From Pegoplata infirma (Eukaryota > Arthropoda > Insecta > Diptera > Anthomyiidae): DNA of 64,000 nucleotides. Shown here in pieces: positions 1-11,224 of this stretch. The stretch's first letter is position 1; every line of letters starts with the position of its first letter. A program made the position numbers and the translations under genes. Location of the stretch: assembly GCA_963921195.1 (NCBI GenBank), contig OY992536.1, positions 100,962,778 through 101,026,777 on the forward strand, read 5' to 3'. The notes beneath the pieces are model-generated. The model was not told the origin of the DNA and made no database searches. It saw only the letters and a list, made by a program, of their open reading frames with translations.

Positions 1-338
1 TTTGAAACAAATAACAGAAATAGTCATTAAAAAAACTGAACATTGAACAAATGTTTTTTCTTTAAAAACGACAAAACGTAAAACTTTTTAAATAATCTGC
101 AAACAGTTATTGACATAATTGTTTGAGTGTATCATACAATATGAGAAAATATCTAACAAAAGTGGATTTTAATTTTTGAAAAATGTTTTTGATTTTTTTC
201 TGAATATTTAAAAATCTGAAAATTTTTGTGATAGAAAAATTTCTTTACAGAATAAAATAAATTAATGACGGTTGTTATTTAAAACTTTTTTTTGGGCGTT
301 CACATTTTTCGATAAACCCACAATTAAAAAAACAAATT

Positions 339-435
339 AGCAGAAAAATCTGCAGAAAATTCGCACATTTTGATCCGTATGAGAAAGTCTGTCAAGACAG
401 CAGAAAAATCTGCAGATTTAAGCAGAAAAATCTGC
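339..435. repeat. three copies of a 15-bp hairpin motif
   Basis: AGCAGAAAAATCTGC occurs exactly at 339-353, 399-413 and 421-435. Each copy is an inverted repeat (GCAGA, A/T spacer, TCTGC), so each can form a small hairpin. Function unknown; it may be debris of a subterminal transposon repeat. Confidence 0.8.
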
Positions 436-1185
436 TGATCTCCAATATATTTTATTTATTTTAAAAATAGTTGAAAAAAAAATTTAACGTAATTTTTTTT
501 CTAAAATTAAAAGAAAAGCAATTGTATTTTTTTTAGGAAATTTTTATGTTGTTTTTCAATAAAATTGTTTAAGTTTTTTTTTTTCAAAAAATTAATTCTA
601 TAAAAAAAACTTAAAAATTTTCAAGAAAACAGGATAACTAAAAATTTCTGTAAAATTAGAAAATAAAATAATAATTCAAAATAGGAATAAAATAATTTTT
701 AACATATAAAAAAAAATCCTATCCGGAGGGGCATGCTATTCTTATATTCAAAAATTGTTCTATTATCATTTCTTTAAGTGTATATTTTTTAAACATTATG
801 CATTTCTAGACAATTTTGAAAAAAAAAAAATTCAACAATATTGAATACAAATAGTATTGAGACAAATAAGTTCCTAGAAGAGGCAAGCAAACATATTTAT
901 TTATGATGCTATAAATTTATCTAAAAAAGCTAAAACTTTATTTATGTTTATGTTTCATTGTTGTATTTTTTTCTTTTTTTTTTGCATTATTATGGAATTT
1001 TTTTTTTGTTTTTATTTATTATTATTGTGTGTGGCTTGATTTAAATTCCTTTTTACTGTCCATCATTAAACAATACAATTTGTTTTGTTTCGGATGGATA
1101 TTGTTTAAAAAAAAAATAAAATTGTTCACACTATTGTCAATGTCATTGTTCTGGACTTGAAAAATCTACTATCATGAAATCAACT

Positions 1186-1297
1186 ACTAAAGACGGGGGA
1201 CATATTTATTTTTTTCATGCCGTTCGAAATGAGGATATCATCCACTAATGACGGGGGGCATAATTATTTTGTCATGTCGTTCGATAGAAATGAGGAT
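1186..1297. repeat. imperfect direct duplication of about 52 bp
   Basis: The unit starting ACTAAAGACGGGGGACAT (1186-1236) is repeated with changes at 1244-1297 (ACTAATGACGGGGGGCAT). Both end in GAAATGAGGAT. A local tandem duplication with no assigned function. Confidence 0.75.
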
Positions 1298-1343
1298 CTA
1301 AGGTCATAAGAATTAAAATGTCCTTAACCCTTTCACTCTTCTT

Positions 1344-1359
1344 GTACACTGCAGTGTAC
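1344..1359. repeat. 16-bp perfect palindrome
   Basis: GTACACTGCAGTGTAC is self-complementary over its full length. It is built from the same GTACAC/GTGTAC words as the 26-bp palindrome at 4461-4486, which lies inside a fold-back element. Confidence 0.85.
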
Positions 1360-1436
1360 CATCTTTAAAAAATTATAAAAAATTAACCGTACAACATTTA
1401 TGTGTTTTGTTTGTACCAGATTGATCATTAAATATT

Positions 1437-1700
1437 TTGTTTTGAAAAAACAACTTTCTTTAGTCATTTTTGTAAACAAAAATAAATGACTATTTTTTTT
1501 TTTAAGTGAAATTTTTTTTTCGAGTGTAATTTTTTTTTTTTTTTGGTGTAGAAATATTTTTGAGTGACAAAAATACGTTGCAAAATATTTTTGAGACTTA
1601 ACTTGATTAACCGGTTTTCAACACGTGAATTTAAGGTCAAACCAATCTTAAATTCACGGTTTTGCTGAAAACTTTTGAACCACTGTGCAGTGAGTGGATT
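1437..1700. mobile_element. DL-3 DINE-like fragment
   Basis: The order of motifs (AGTGACAAAAATACGTTG, then TTTTCAACACGTGAATTTAAGGT, then AATTCACGGTTTTGCT and an 'ACTTTTGAACCACTG' block) matches the interior of the elements at 38341-39145, 41414-43441 and 49468-49968. Both element ends are missing, so this is an internal fragment. Confidence 0.6.
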
Positions 1701-1949
1701 GTGCAGAGTAATCACCCTCCCCCCAACAAAAACTTGGTAATGGGTACTTCTTTCCACCTCGCTTACCTGGTAATGGCTTTGAATACTACTAATTACCATT
1801 AGCGTTACTTTACGCCAAAAAAAGCAAAATGTGGTTACAGGATTAAACAAAAAGACAACCTTAATTTGAGCAACTTTTTAACCGCTATAGAAAATAAATA
1901 CACAACATTTTTTAATTCTGTTTTATTTATTTGAAAGATGAATTATTGC

Positions 1950-2470
1950 ACTCAAAAAAAACACCTTGTAAAATTACAAGAAAAGTTTGTAAAAGCTTTT
2001 TACCAATAATTTTGTAATTTTACAAGCTTTTTAGCACAAATATTGTAAATTTACAATTTTTTGACGCTATGAAACTTACAAGGAGGTTTCGTAATTTTCC
2101 TAGATTTTTTGCTACCTCCTATTTTACGAAAATTCCTAGTAAAAATTACGAACTTTTTTGTAATTTTAGATTTTTACCAATAAAATTGTAAATTTACAAC
2201 TTTTTTGGTGAAATAAAACTTACAAGAAATTCTCTTAAGTTTACAAGATTTTTTTTTTTTTGTAAAAAATCTTGGAAATTGGTAAAATTATATGGAAAAC
2301 TGTAAAATTACAAAAAAAAATGTAAATTTCGATCGAAAATTATTTGTTAAAAACAATATATATATATGTGTTCCTCTAACTCCCATTGGAGCATAGGGCG
2401 CCAAAAAAAAATATTGGTAAAATGGAATTACGAGACTTTTTCTAATAATTGACAAGGTTTTTTTGAGTGT
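1950..2470. mobile_element. TTTACAA-type MITE nested in FB-A
   Basis: Ends ACTCAAAAAAAAC and TTTTTTTGAGT are inverted. The interior is dominated by short palindromic words such as TTTGTAAATTTACAA and TTTTACCAATAAAATTG. The related repeat at 4848-4880 shows the flanking FB-A sequence without an insertion. Similar elements or fragments lie at 15440-15560, 33770-33960, 35873-36330, 37080-37296 and 51859-52302. Confidence 0.65.
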
Positions 2471-2568
2471 GTATAATTTTTAAAATTTTATAACACAAAA
2501 TTTGGTCAACTTCAATTACCAGGGTTGCCACTCAATTGTAGAGTCATTTTTTAAAGCGCAAAATCTGC

Positions 2569-2847
2569 ACACAAAAAAATATTTTACCAATAACTTGGGA
2601 GGATATGCGTTTTTAAAGCTTTTTGCATTAATTATGAAAAATTTTGTAACATTTTACCAAGTTTTTGCATAATTTTGGTTAAAGTTTGTAAAATTACACA
2701 AGGTTCAACACTCTTATGAATATTTTCTAAACTTTTATCAGAAACAAGCAAAAACTTGGTAAAATGTTGCTATTTTTTGAAAAATATATGCAAAAAACTT
2801 TAAAAAAGCATATCCTCCAAAGTACTTGGTAAAAATTTTTTTGTGTG
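2569..2847. mobile_element. 279-bp palindromic MITE nested in FB-A
   Basis: Inverted ends ACACAAAAAAATATTTTACC and GGTAAAAATTTTTTTGTGT, with inner inverted words GGAGGATATGC and GCATATCCTCC. The flanks read TGC on both sides (2566-2568, 2848-2850). The uninterrupted FB-A sequence AAATCTGCTGCAG, inferred from the copy near 4770, fits a 2-3-bp duplication. Confidence 0.65.
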
Positions 2848-3514
2848 TGCTGCAGTTGTACAACAAAAACTAATGAACCGATTTTGATGATTTTTTTTTA
2901 TTTGTAGATTATTAAATTCTCTAGTACTTACCGAGGCCAATTTTGGAAATTCTGACGTAATTATGTTTTTAATGAAAGAAGAAAAGTAAAGATTTACACA
3001 AAAATCAATATTTTTCGAAAAATGGCCACGGTAAGTACTAGAGAATTAAATAATCTACAAATCAAAAAAATATCATCAAAATCGGTTCAATAGTTTTTGC
3101 TGTACAACTGCAGTAGATTTTGTTTCTATAAAAAATCATTCTAAAATTGAGTGGCAGCCCTAGCAATTCTTGTTGACCAAATTTTGTGTTATAAATTTTT
3201 AATAATATTACAATAGTTTATTTTTCAATTAAAAAAATTAAAAAGTATTGCGAATTTATTTTTTTATAGCTGTTTAAAATTGGTGACATTAATGCTGTAT
3301 TTTTTGTTTAATCCCCCCTAAAGGGTATTCAAAATTCAGTGCTGCCATATAAAAAAAAAACTTGCTTGTTTCGTTCTTAAAGAAAAAACACTTTTTATAA
3401 ATGTCATAGTAAACTAAAAAGTATTTTTCCATCTAATTCCTAATATGTGGGTGCTAGAAAAGAAACGAAGAATTCCTTAAGTTTCTAATTCTTATTTATG
3501 GTGATATTTTTTGT

Positions 3515-3575
3515 CTTCACATGTTTGTCTAGCTGTCCGTCTGTTTCTGTCCGTCCGTCTGTCTAGTAGTTTTTT
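3515..3575. mobile_element. DINE-like GTCCGTCTG block, isolated
   Basis: GCTGTCCGTCTGTTTCTGT followed by CCGTCCGTCTGTC is the conserved polypyrimidine block found in every DINE-like element of this window. Neither element end is recognisable nearby, so only this decayed fragment can be called. Confidence 0.5.
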
Positions 3576-4180
3576 TTTATATCTCAAAATTGTTGCTGCC
3601 CATCTATCTCTGTGTGATGTTCTATTTAATTCTATGAATGTCATTTAGCAAATATTTTAACAATTATATATATTTTAATATTTTAACAATTATTTGCTTT
3701 ATTAAAACCAAAAAAAAAATTATTTAAATTTGCATAAAATTTATTTTTTGTGTGATTTTTTTTATAGAGTATTAAATGCTTTTGTAGATTTTATTTATTG
3801 TTTATTTTTTATTAGGAAAAAATAAAATACATTAATTTAATGATTAGTTATTTAGTGGAATTTTTTTGTCACATTAACATTGAACATTTCGTAAAATCAT
3901 TAATTTTTAGAAAAATATTTATCCCATCTAGTATATCTTTTGAAATTCCATACATGTCATTATTTAATATGAAATTTCAATTATTCACCTCTGCTGACTT
4001 TATTTGAAATCTTGGCTTTCTCTTGAATTTTAATTTAACGGTCTTAAAAGCAATTACACAGTTAATGGAAGAAATTTTTTTTTACATTTTCCTCTCAATT
4101 TTATTGTTTTTGTTTTAACTGTTTGTGGAAATTAATTTGATCAACTAATGCAGTTATATAATTTAATATTCTTCACTTGT
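3576..4180. other. AT-rich non-coding DNA, nothing recognised
   Basis: No ORF with gene-like composition, no inverted repeat of note and no recognisable transposon end. Confidence 0.6.
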
Positions 4181-4960
4181 ATGTGAGGCATTTCACACCA
4201 AAAATGTCAATTCTGAAAAACTTTACGACTAACACTATTACTTTTTAGATATTGCAATTATGAGGGGTTTAAAGGAAAAAAAAAAACAGCCTTTATGTGA
4301 TTTTTTTAATCATAAAAAAAATAAATACGCAATATTTTTATAATGCGATTTTTTTATTTGAAAGATAAATTATTTTAATATTTTTCAAATTGTATATCAA
4401 AATTTGGTGAACTGAAATTGCCACACAATGGAAGAATGGTTTTTTTCAAAGGACAAAATCAGCTGTACACTGTACAGTGTACAGCTAAAAGTACTGGACC
4501 GATTTTGATGAAATTTTTTTCAATTTGTAGATTATTAAATTCTTTTGTACTTATTGTGGTTATTTTTTAAAATTTTTACCTAATTATGTTTTTTGTATAT
4601 AAAAGAAGAAAAGTAAATTTTTAATTTTTTATGTTTATATTATCATAATTTCAACAAAAATCAATATTTTTCAGAAAATGGCCACGGTAAGTACTAGATA
4701 TTTTAATAATCCACAAATCAAAAAAAAAATCATCAAAATCAGTTCAGTAGTTTTTGCTGTACAACTGCAGCAGATTTGGTCTTGTAGAAAAATAATTCTA
4801 CAATTAAGTGGCAACCCTGACAATTCCTGTTGACCAAATTTTATGTTATAAAATTTTAAAAATATATCAATAATTCATCTTTCAAATAAAAAAGCATAAT
4901 TAAAAAAATATTGCGTATTTATTTTTTTTATAGCTGTTTAAAAATTGCTCACCCCTTTTA
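4181..4960. mobile_element. FB-A fold-back element, copy 2
   Basis: Left and right arms are inverted around about 4600: ATAAATACGCAATATTTTT on the left faces AAAAATATTGCGTATTTAT on the right. The arms match 1860-3310. The left edge begins ATGTGAGGCATTTCACACCA, close to the TGAGGCATTCCACACCA end of FB-D, suggesting the two families share termini. Non-coding. Confidence 0.65.
4461..4486. repeat. 26-bp perfect palindrome inside FB-A
   Basis: The 26 bases from AGCTGTACACTG at 4461 to the matching CAGTGTACAGCT ending at 4486 are fully self-complementary. The same place in copy 1 and in the other arm (about 4760) reads CTGCAGTTGTACAGC, so the perfect palindrome is specific to this arm. Confidence 0.9.
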
Positions 4961-5129
4961 ACTGCAAATTTAACTTTTTTGTTTGTTTTATTTCACTTAC
5001 ACCAATACGTATGATAAATATTTATTACAACTATTTAGTAATCATACGTAATGGTGTACGAAGAATAAAATATCAGAAAATGGAGCATTAGACAGAAGTT
5101 TTTCTTTCGATTTTGAATGTCCGCTCAAA

Positions 5130-5770
5130 TTTTTTTTTCTAGGTCTAAAGAAAATTGAGAAAAATCAGATTATATTATCCCGTTGCTTACGGCAATCAAA
5201 TATTTGGATATTTGAAAATAAAAAAAATAAAAAACTATATGTCTAGCAATATATTTATTAATTTTAAAATGGTGAACACGAAGATCAAGAAAATTTTAAT
5301 ATCGGTCGAACGGTTTTCGAAACATTGCTATTTTCAAAAATTGGCGGTTATTTCCTACGTTCGAAATTTTTTTTTAAAAAATTTCAAAATTTCTTTTCCT
5401 TGACCATTTCACAGAGCTTAAGGATTTTTTTAGAGAGTTTTTAGTGAACATTTTCTAAAAAACAAAAACTTTGATCAAATGGTTAAAATGATTGGATTTA
5501 GCTCAAATTTATTTTAAATAAAAGTTTCTTGCAAGCTCTATAAAATCGTCAAGAAATACCTTTTTTATGTTTTTGTTTTAATTTCTTGACTGTTGAAAAA
5601 GACCGCAATTTTTTGCAAATTTTAAATAGCGATATTTCGATAACCGATATCTCGACAACAAATTTTAAAATTTGTTTGAATATTCGTGTTCAATGCATCA
5701 AAGTTAGTAAATGTGATGTATCGCAAGACATTTTTTTTATTATTTTTTATATTCTGTTTTAATTAAAAAA
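5130..5770. repeat. RB repeat, copy 1
   Basis: Shared with 11225-11760 and 22225-23110. The markers are an 'aatatcaaa..atttc..atcggtcgaacggtttt' block, a 'TTTTTCCTACGTTC' type block, then GATCAAATGGTTAAAATGATTGGATTTAGCTCAAATT and CAAGCTCTATAAAATCGTCA-like sequence (quoted here in part). It is interspersed and non-coding; ends not defined. The small ORF inside is not conserved among the copies. Confidence 0.55.
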
Positions 5771-5780
5771 TTAAAAATAA

Positions 5781-6896
5781 AATATTGAGAAAGACTACTC
5801 CAGCTCGAGGTCACATTTCTTTACTAATTATTACCACAATATTGTGAAAGTAACAACCCAGGCAGAAACTGCCAACCGTTTCAAAGAAAAAGTCTCGGCA
5901 AAGCACTTTATTTTTTGTGTAGAAGGTAGTATGAATTCGAAAAAGTACTTTGCAAGCGCTTTGCCAATGTTTTTCTATTTAAATCTGTTCAAAGTATAAA
6001 TTTTTTATTAAAATTTATAAATTTTCGTAACAATTTAAAATAAAATATTTTTTATTTCCCTGCAGGATAAGTGGCCGGTCCTTGATAGTTCTCGTGATAT
6101 GTCACTTAGACACAATGACCTATATATTACAAACTTGACACCTTTTATATAAAAACACCTGTTTCTTTCGTGAGGAAGTGTCTTAAACTCCGGATACATC
6201 ACATGTGAAATGTCACTGGGCCTATCCCTTTGGAACACTACCCGATTCGGTTCAATACACCACTTTTTTCGGGACTTTTCCAAAATTTTTCCTAGAAGCA
6301 TTTTTAATAAATTTTTTATTCCAAAATGCAAAGAAAACTGCAAACAAATTTTTCCGGGACTTAGAAAATATTTCAAAGTTTGCCCAAAATTTTTTTATCC
6401 TAATAAATTAGTCAATAAATTTTTTATCCCAATTTAATAAATTTCTTTATTGAAATAAACACCAAAAAAAGTTGTGTCTTATGGACTTATGTATACAATT
6501 TTGATTCGTCCCATTTTTTGTTCAAAAAGTGCTATAAAAGTACCATATTTTTTGTTTTTAAAGCGCTTTCAAAGCGCTTTAAAATAGCAACGGCATATCG
6601 TTTACCGTGGTTATCATTATGGACGCTGGGGGAGTACTAAACTGTGATGCTTTCCCAGCACACAAGCGACCATAAAAGGTACTTTGCCAGCGCTTTCCCG
6701 TTCGTATTTTTCTGCCTGGGAATTTTCAAGAAACTATTTATAAAACTTGTTTGTTTTAAATTGATTTTCAAGACTTTCTTGACAAGTGCTTCGATCTTGT
6801 CGGAATATTATTAAGATTATTTAGCAAATTGGCAAAATTATCGTAATGTATAGTAAAGAAACGAGATCTCGAGGTGAAGTAGTCTTTCTCAATATT
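5781..6896. mobile_element. X palindromic element, split by a nested MITE
   Basis: The left end AATATTGAGAAAGACTACT is mirrored by AGTAGTCTTTCTCAATATT at the right. Both are followed inward by a CTCGAGGT..AGTAAAGAAA block. Removing the nested element 5857-6720 leaves a short palindrome of about 250 bp. Related halves lie at 15260-15360, 44030-44150 and 54745-54800. Confidence 0.65.
5857..6720. mobile_element. 864-bp non-autonomous element with CCCAGGCAGAAA ends
   Basis: Terminal inverted repeats CCCAGGCAGAAA (5857-5868) and TTTCTGCCTGGG (6709-6720). Weaker inverted similarity continues inward through GGCAAAG and AAAGCGCT words. The X arm flanking it continues on the far side (AATTTTCAAGAAA, as at 15325), so it is an insertion. 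No transposase ORF. Target duplication unclear. Confidence 0.7.
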
Positions 6897-6899
6897 TTG

Positions 6900-7402
6900 T
6901 AAATTTTAGAAATAAAAAAAAAATAAAAATTTATTTCACTCTTTACAGTTCAAGTATTATCTATTACGAAGAAAATCCGTTAAAAATTGTAAAAGTTACA
7001 TGCTTTTATATAAAAATGGAGAAATTCAGTTCTTATACATTTTTAGTTTATTGAACGTAACACCAGTTTACAAATTTTAAAACAATTTTCGATTCAATAA
7101 ATGTGACATTTACTTTCCATATAATATCGTGACTGAATCCAAAACATAAGTTCAAAAAGTTTTATTGTAGAACAGTTTTTAAGATATCGCAAAATTTTAA
7201 ATTTTAAAAAAGTAGTTTGACATTAATAAAAATATCACCGGGCACAATCACAGGATTTTAATTGTTTAACTTTAAAATTAAAGCTAATTAGATACTTTAT
7301 CAACTTTCTATACAACATTTTTCAACTTAATTATCGGCTTAGAATCTATTCATGGATATATCAACCACTTTACTTCAATTTAAATGAAATTTAGAAAAAA
7401 TA
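6900..7402. other. AT-rich non-coding DNA, nothing recognised
   Basis: No transposon end, promoter or gene-like ORF could be supported in this stretch. Confidence 0.55.
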
Positions 7403-7489
7403 AGTAGAAAAGTTATATTCGACTTGGCCGAATCTACATATGAAAGCCCCTTTTGAGTGATAGTAAATTTTCTAACGTGAAAAAAATAT
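7403..7489. mobile_element. DL-3 terminal fragment fused to FB-B
   Basis: GTAGAAAAGTTATATTCGAC, CTTGGCCGAATCTA and AGTGATAGTAAATTTTCTAA match the ends of the elements at 38341, 43360-43441 (inverse) and 49468. It breaks off at a T run where FB-B module sequence begins, so the FB-B left arm is truncated here. Confidence 0.7.
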
Positions 7490-8721
7490 TTTTTTAGTCC
7501 AAACATTTTCTCTGAACACACCTACCCTCTATCTTTAACTGTTAAGACGGAACCCATACAATTTTTTTTAATTTTTTTGTAAATTTGTTTTATTTAATCA
7601 GCTTCTACCGGTCCAATGGTGCGTCCGAGAGGGGTCATTAGTGAGACCGACTCCCATTAATTTTTACACTACATTTTTTTAAAATATACCTACGCCCTAT
7701 CTCCACTCCCTAAGTAGGCTCCCATACAAATAACAGTTGGAGCAAATTTTATAAAAATGTAATTTTGTATGGGAGCCTACTTAGGAAGTGGAGATAGGGC
7801 GTAGGTATATTTTAAAAAAATGTTGTAGGGTGAAAATAGATGGGGGTCGGTCTCACTACTGACCCCTCTCGGACGCACCATTACACCGGTAGGAGCTGAT
7901 TAAATAAAACAAATTTACAAAAAATAAAAAAAATTGTATGGGGACCGCCTTAACAATTAGAGATAGAGGGTAGGTGTGTTCAGAGAAAATGTTTGGACTT
8001 AAAAAATATTGTGGGTCGGTCATACAATGTGTTGCTGTAAGGGCACTATTAGGGCAGTTAGAGAGGTTGGAGTTAATTTTAAAAAATGTCGTTTTGTGTA
8101 GGAGCTCCCTTAGAAATTGGAAATAGGGTATTAGTTTGTTCCAAAGAAATGTTAAGATGTAAAAATTAATGGGGGTCGGTCTTATAAATGACCCCTCTAT
8201 GACGCACCATTGGAACAGTAGAAATGATTTTAAGATTGGAAAATTACAATAAAATATTTTCAAAAAATGTTTAAAAATAGTAATAATCGTTATCCCACGA
8301 TCCTCCTGGGGAAAAAATTTGTAAAATCGATAGAAGTTAAACACAAAAAAATTTCAAAAAAATCGAAGAGTACAAACATTTTCAAAAATGAGATTTAAAT
8401 TTTAAAACTTAAAAATCGCATACTAGAGCGCTTTTAAGAATTTTTTGTGATTTTTTTTAAAGTAAGTAAAAAAACAAAAATTTTGAAAATTTTTTTTTGA
8501 AATTTGGACCATTATTGAAGAAGTTGTGAGTAAAAGAAGTTTGAGTAAAGGAACAAACAACCAATTTTTAAAAATTCTATATCTTTTGAACGGGTCATCA
8601 AAAAAAATCTGAAAATTTACCACGACGGAGTTTTCGAAGGGTACTAAAAACTATAAACAAATTGGGAAAATCTAAAAAAAAAAATTTTCAAAGTGTCCGA
8701 TTTGACATGGAATGCCCCATA
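7490..8721. mobile_element. FB-B fold-back, copy 1 (left arm truncated)
   Basis: Arms are inverted around a loop near 7735-7765, with GGAGCCTACTTAG(G)GA and its complement on either side. Outward come modules ending in GACCGACCC, then unique arm sequence, to the terminus GGAATGCCCCA at 8711-8721. The right arm matches 19732-20726 and 61519-63980 in inverse orientation. Two modules of about 165 bp are clear. A long ORF runs through the modules on the minus strand but has no recognisable domain. Right flank is a DINE-like TATATATTATTGATC. Confidence 0.8.
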
Positions 8722-9083
8722 TATATTATTGATCCATGATCGATTCTAAGACATTCTATGAATGTCCGTCTGTCTGTCCGTCCGTCTGTCTGTAGATAAC
8801 ACAATGCAGTCCAAAATAAAACAGCTAGACTCCTGAAGTTTGGCACAAATATGTCTCATGTTCATAGGCAGGTTAAGTTCGTAAATGGGCAAAATTGGAC
8901 CAGCGCGCTGCAGCGGGAAAAAGTTTTTTTTAAGTGTTTTTTGTATTTTTGTAAAATAAATGAAACCTTTGGTATATTTATCGCGATGGAAAGGTGCTCT
9001 CAACGTCCCCACTGACCCCATCAACCCCCTCCCCCAAAAAAAAAAAAAAAGAATCGCCCTTGACAATTTTTTTTTTAATTTTT
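8722..9083 (-). mobile_element. DL-1 DINE-like element, inner part
   Basis: Begins at the internal TATATATTATTGATC, then GTCCGTCTGTCTGTCCGTCC, then the CAGTCCAAAATAAAACAGCT, GGTTAAGTTCG and C-rich blocks shared with the elements at 21543, 30989, 31691, 40256 and 62518. The missing half was separated or replaced where FB-B is joined. The usual tail (GAATCGGCACAGCCGAAT-like) is absent. Confidence 0.7.
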
Positions 9084-9174
9084 ATACCCTCCAACCACAG
9101 TATGGGGGTATACTCACTTTGTCATTCCGTGTGTAACACATCGAAATATCGGTCGGGGACCCCACAAAGTATAT
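9084..9174 (+). mobile_element. DL-1 terminal half, joined to FB-C
   Basis: TATACCCTCCAACCACAGTA, then GGGGGTATACTCACTTTGTC, then ATCGAAATATCGGTCGGGGA and CCCACAAAGTATA. This is the first about 90 bp of the DINE-like consensus and stops exactly at TATA, where FB-C begins. Confidence 0.75.
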
Positions 9175-11125
9175 GGGGCATTCCAAGCCAAATCACTTAC
9201 TTTTAGACCCGACCCCTTTCGATTTATTTTATTTTTGGATATGTTTTAGTCCTTATTAAATGCAACTTGGACACCAATTTTCAGCATTTTATTCCAAGAT
9301 GGTGTTGAGTAATCAATTTTTCAAAATGGCGAATTTCTCCAAAAAATTAAAAATTGAAATTTTTAATTAATTTTGACCATTAAAAAATATAGATATTTTA
9401 AAAAAAGTTGTACAACGTTTTGTTGGTATTTAAATGTAGTTTTAGAAAAAAAAATATGAAAAAACTATTCGAAGTAATTATCACTTATTTTTTGACGTTT
9501 AAAAATTAAAATCGACTTTTAGAAAAAGTCCGAAACCTTAGATTTTTTTGTAAAAAACCATAAAAATTCTACTCAAAATTACGCAACTTTTAAGCCATAA
9601 CTCGAGATGTGATCACAATTCTTTCTATTTTTTTTTTTAATTTTTAAAATTGCACCTTTTATGTTTTGGCTCTGATTTATTTTATATTGAGCTCCAAAAA
9701 AAAAAAAATTGGTAGATACTGACCCTAACTTATCCTAAATATATTCATTTGGAGGTAAATATACGTCTCACACAAATTTAGGACGATCGGACATGGGTAA
9801 GGCGTTTAGCATGGTCCTTGAAGTTTAAAAAACGGATTACAAGGAAAAATATGAATTTTTTTTCTGTCTTCGCAATTTTTTTGGTATTTTAAGTTAAGTT
9901 TTAATTCAAGTGAATACAGAATTATGATTTGGAGTAAAATGCCTTTCTAATAATTTTTTTTTTTCATTATTCATGTTTCAGTGTAATATTTTTTTGGCTT
10001 TTCCAAATTTTAAAACAAAAAAAAGATTTTTTTTTTAAAATAGAGATTTCAAAAGGGTGTTGCAAATACAGGCATTTTTAGCACTAATTTAAAAAATGTT
10101 AGCAAAACACAATATGAAAAATACTTGTCATCTAATTACATTTGAACTTGAAGAATAAAAAAATGTTATTACAGTAGAAAATTTCAATGAATTTCCAAAA
10201 TCGTATTATATTGCTTAATCAAGTGTTCTGCCATACGTTAGATGCCTGGGGAAGTTGTAATAACTTGGCTGATTTTCAACCGATTTCAGTCTTTGGTACC
10301 TTATTAGAGAGGCATTTTACTCCGTATTATAATTCTGTAACCACTTGAATTAAAACTTAACTTAAAATATCAAAAAATATCCTTGTAATTCGTTATCTAA
10401 ACTTCAAGGCCCATGCGGAACACCTTATCCATGTCCGATCATTCTTAATTTTTGTGAGGCGTATTTTTGCCTCGAAATGAATATATCTAGGGTAAGTTGG
10501 GGTCAGTATCTACCAATTTAATTTTTTAGGAGCACCATATAAAATAAATCAGAGTCAAAAAATAAAAGGTGCAATTTTCAAAATTTGAAGTAGAACTTTT
10601 AAACGTTTGTAAAAAAAAAAAATCGAAGGTTTCAGACTTTTTCAAAAAGTCGATTTTAATTTTTAAACGTTACAAAATAAGTGATAATTACTTCCAATAA
10701 TTTTTTTTTTATATTTTTTTCTGAAACTATATATAAATACCAACAAAACGTTGTCCAACTTTTTTAGATATCTATATTTTTAACTGGTCAAAATTAAATG
10801 AAAATTTTATTTTTTTAAAAATGTGAAGTTGATAATTGAATAACTTTTTTCAAATTCTAAAAATTGTAAATATAGTATTATATTAATTATTTGCAACTTA
10901 TTATAATTTTTGAAAATGTGAGGATGATAATTGAATAAATTTTGAATTTTTTAATTTTTTGAAAAAATCACCATTTTGAAAAATTGATTACTCAACACCA
11001 TCTCGGAATAAAAGGCTGAAAATTAGTGTCCAAGTTGCATTTAATAATTACTAAAACATATCCAAAAATAAAATAAATCGAAAGGGGTCGGGTCTAAAAG
11101 TGAGTGATTTGGCCTGGAATGCCCC
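9175..11125. mobile_element. FB-C, 1.95-kb near-complete palindrome
   Basis: Left end TGGGGCATTCCAAGCCAAAT and right end ATTTGGCCTGGAATGCCCCA are inverted. Matching blocks continue almost to the centre near 10150: TTTTAGACCCGACCCC faces GGGGTCGGGTCTAAAA; a block with ATATTCATTTGGAGG faces its inverse near 10480; a block with CAAGGACCATG-type sequence faces 10405-10430. No coding capacity. Both outer flanks are DINE-like halves in inverted orientation. A complete fold-back of unknown superfamily. Confidence 0.85.
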
Positions 11126-11222
11126 ATATACTTTACGGGGTCCTTGACCAATATTTCGAGGTGTTTCAAATGGACTGACGGACTTATATCCACCCTCCAT
11201 CACTAGAGTGAATGGGATAAAA
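11126..11222 (-). mobile_element. DINE-like terminal half on the far side of FB-C
   Basis: Read on the minus strand it runs ATTCACTCTAGTGATGGAGGG, a degenerate spacer, CACCTCGAAATATTGGTC, AAGGACCCCGTAAAGTATA and stops at FB-C. It belongs to a different DINE-like subfamily from 9084-9174 (ATTCACTCTAGTGAT as at 41420). Confidence 0.65.
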
Positions 11223-11224
11223 AA

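Larger units (their letters stand above)
1..1436. other. AT-rich non-coding DNA, no gene seen
   Basis: Long A and T runs with frequent stops in all frames. I see only short local repeats here, listed separately (339-435, 1186-1297, 1344-1359). No transposon end, exon or promoter can be supported. Confidence 0.6.
1840..3314. mobile_element. FB-A fold-back element, copy 1, with two nested insertions
   Basis: The left end GGATTAAACAAAAA is the inverse of the right end TTTTTTGTTTAATCC. Inner arm sequence is also inverted around about 2970, including the block around GGCCACGGTAAGTACTAGA on the right and its complement on the left. The left arm is longer because it carries insertions at 1950-2470 and 2569-2847. 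No coding capacity. The arm also matches 4285-4960. Structure is clear; superfamily is not. Confidence 0.7.

Noticed and set aside
1464..1850. 128-codon minus-strand protein
   Set aside because: It runs through a DL-3 fragment and poly-A/T runs. The Lys-rich tail is low complexity.
6035..6437. overlapping frames of 68-113 codons
   Set aside because: They lie inside the CCCAGG MITE on both strands and show no recognisable protein.
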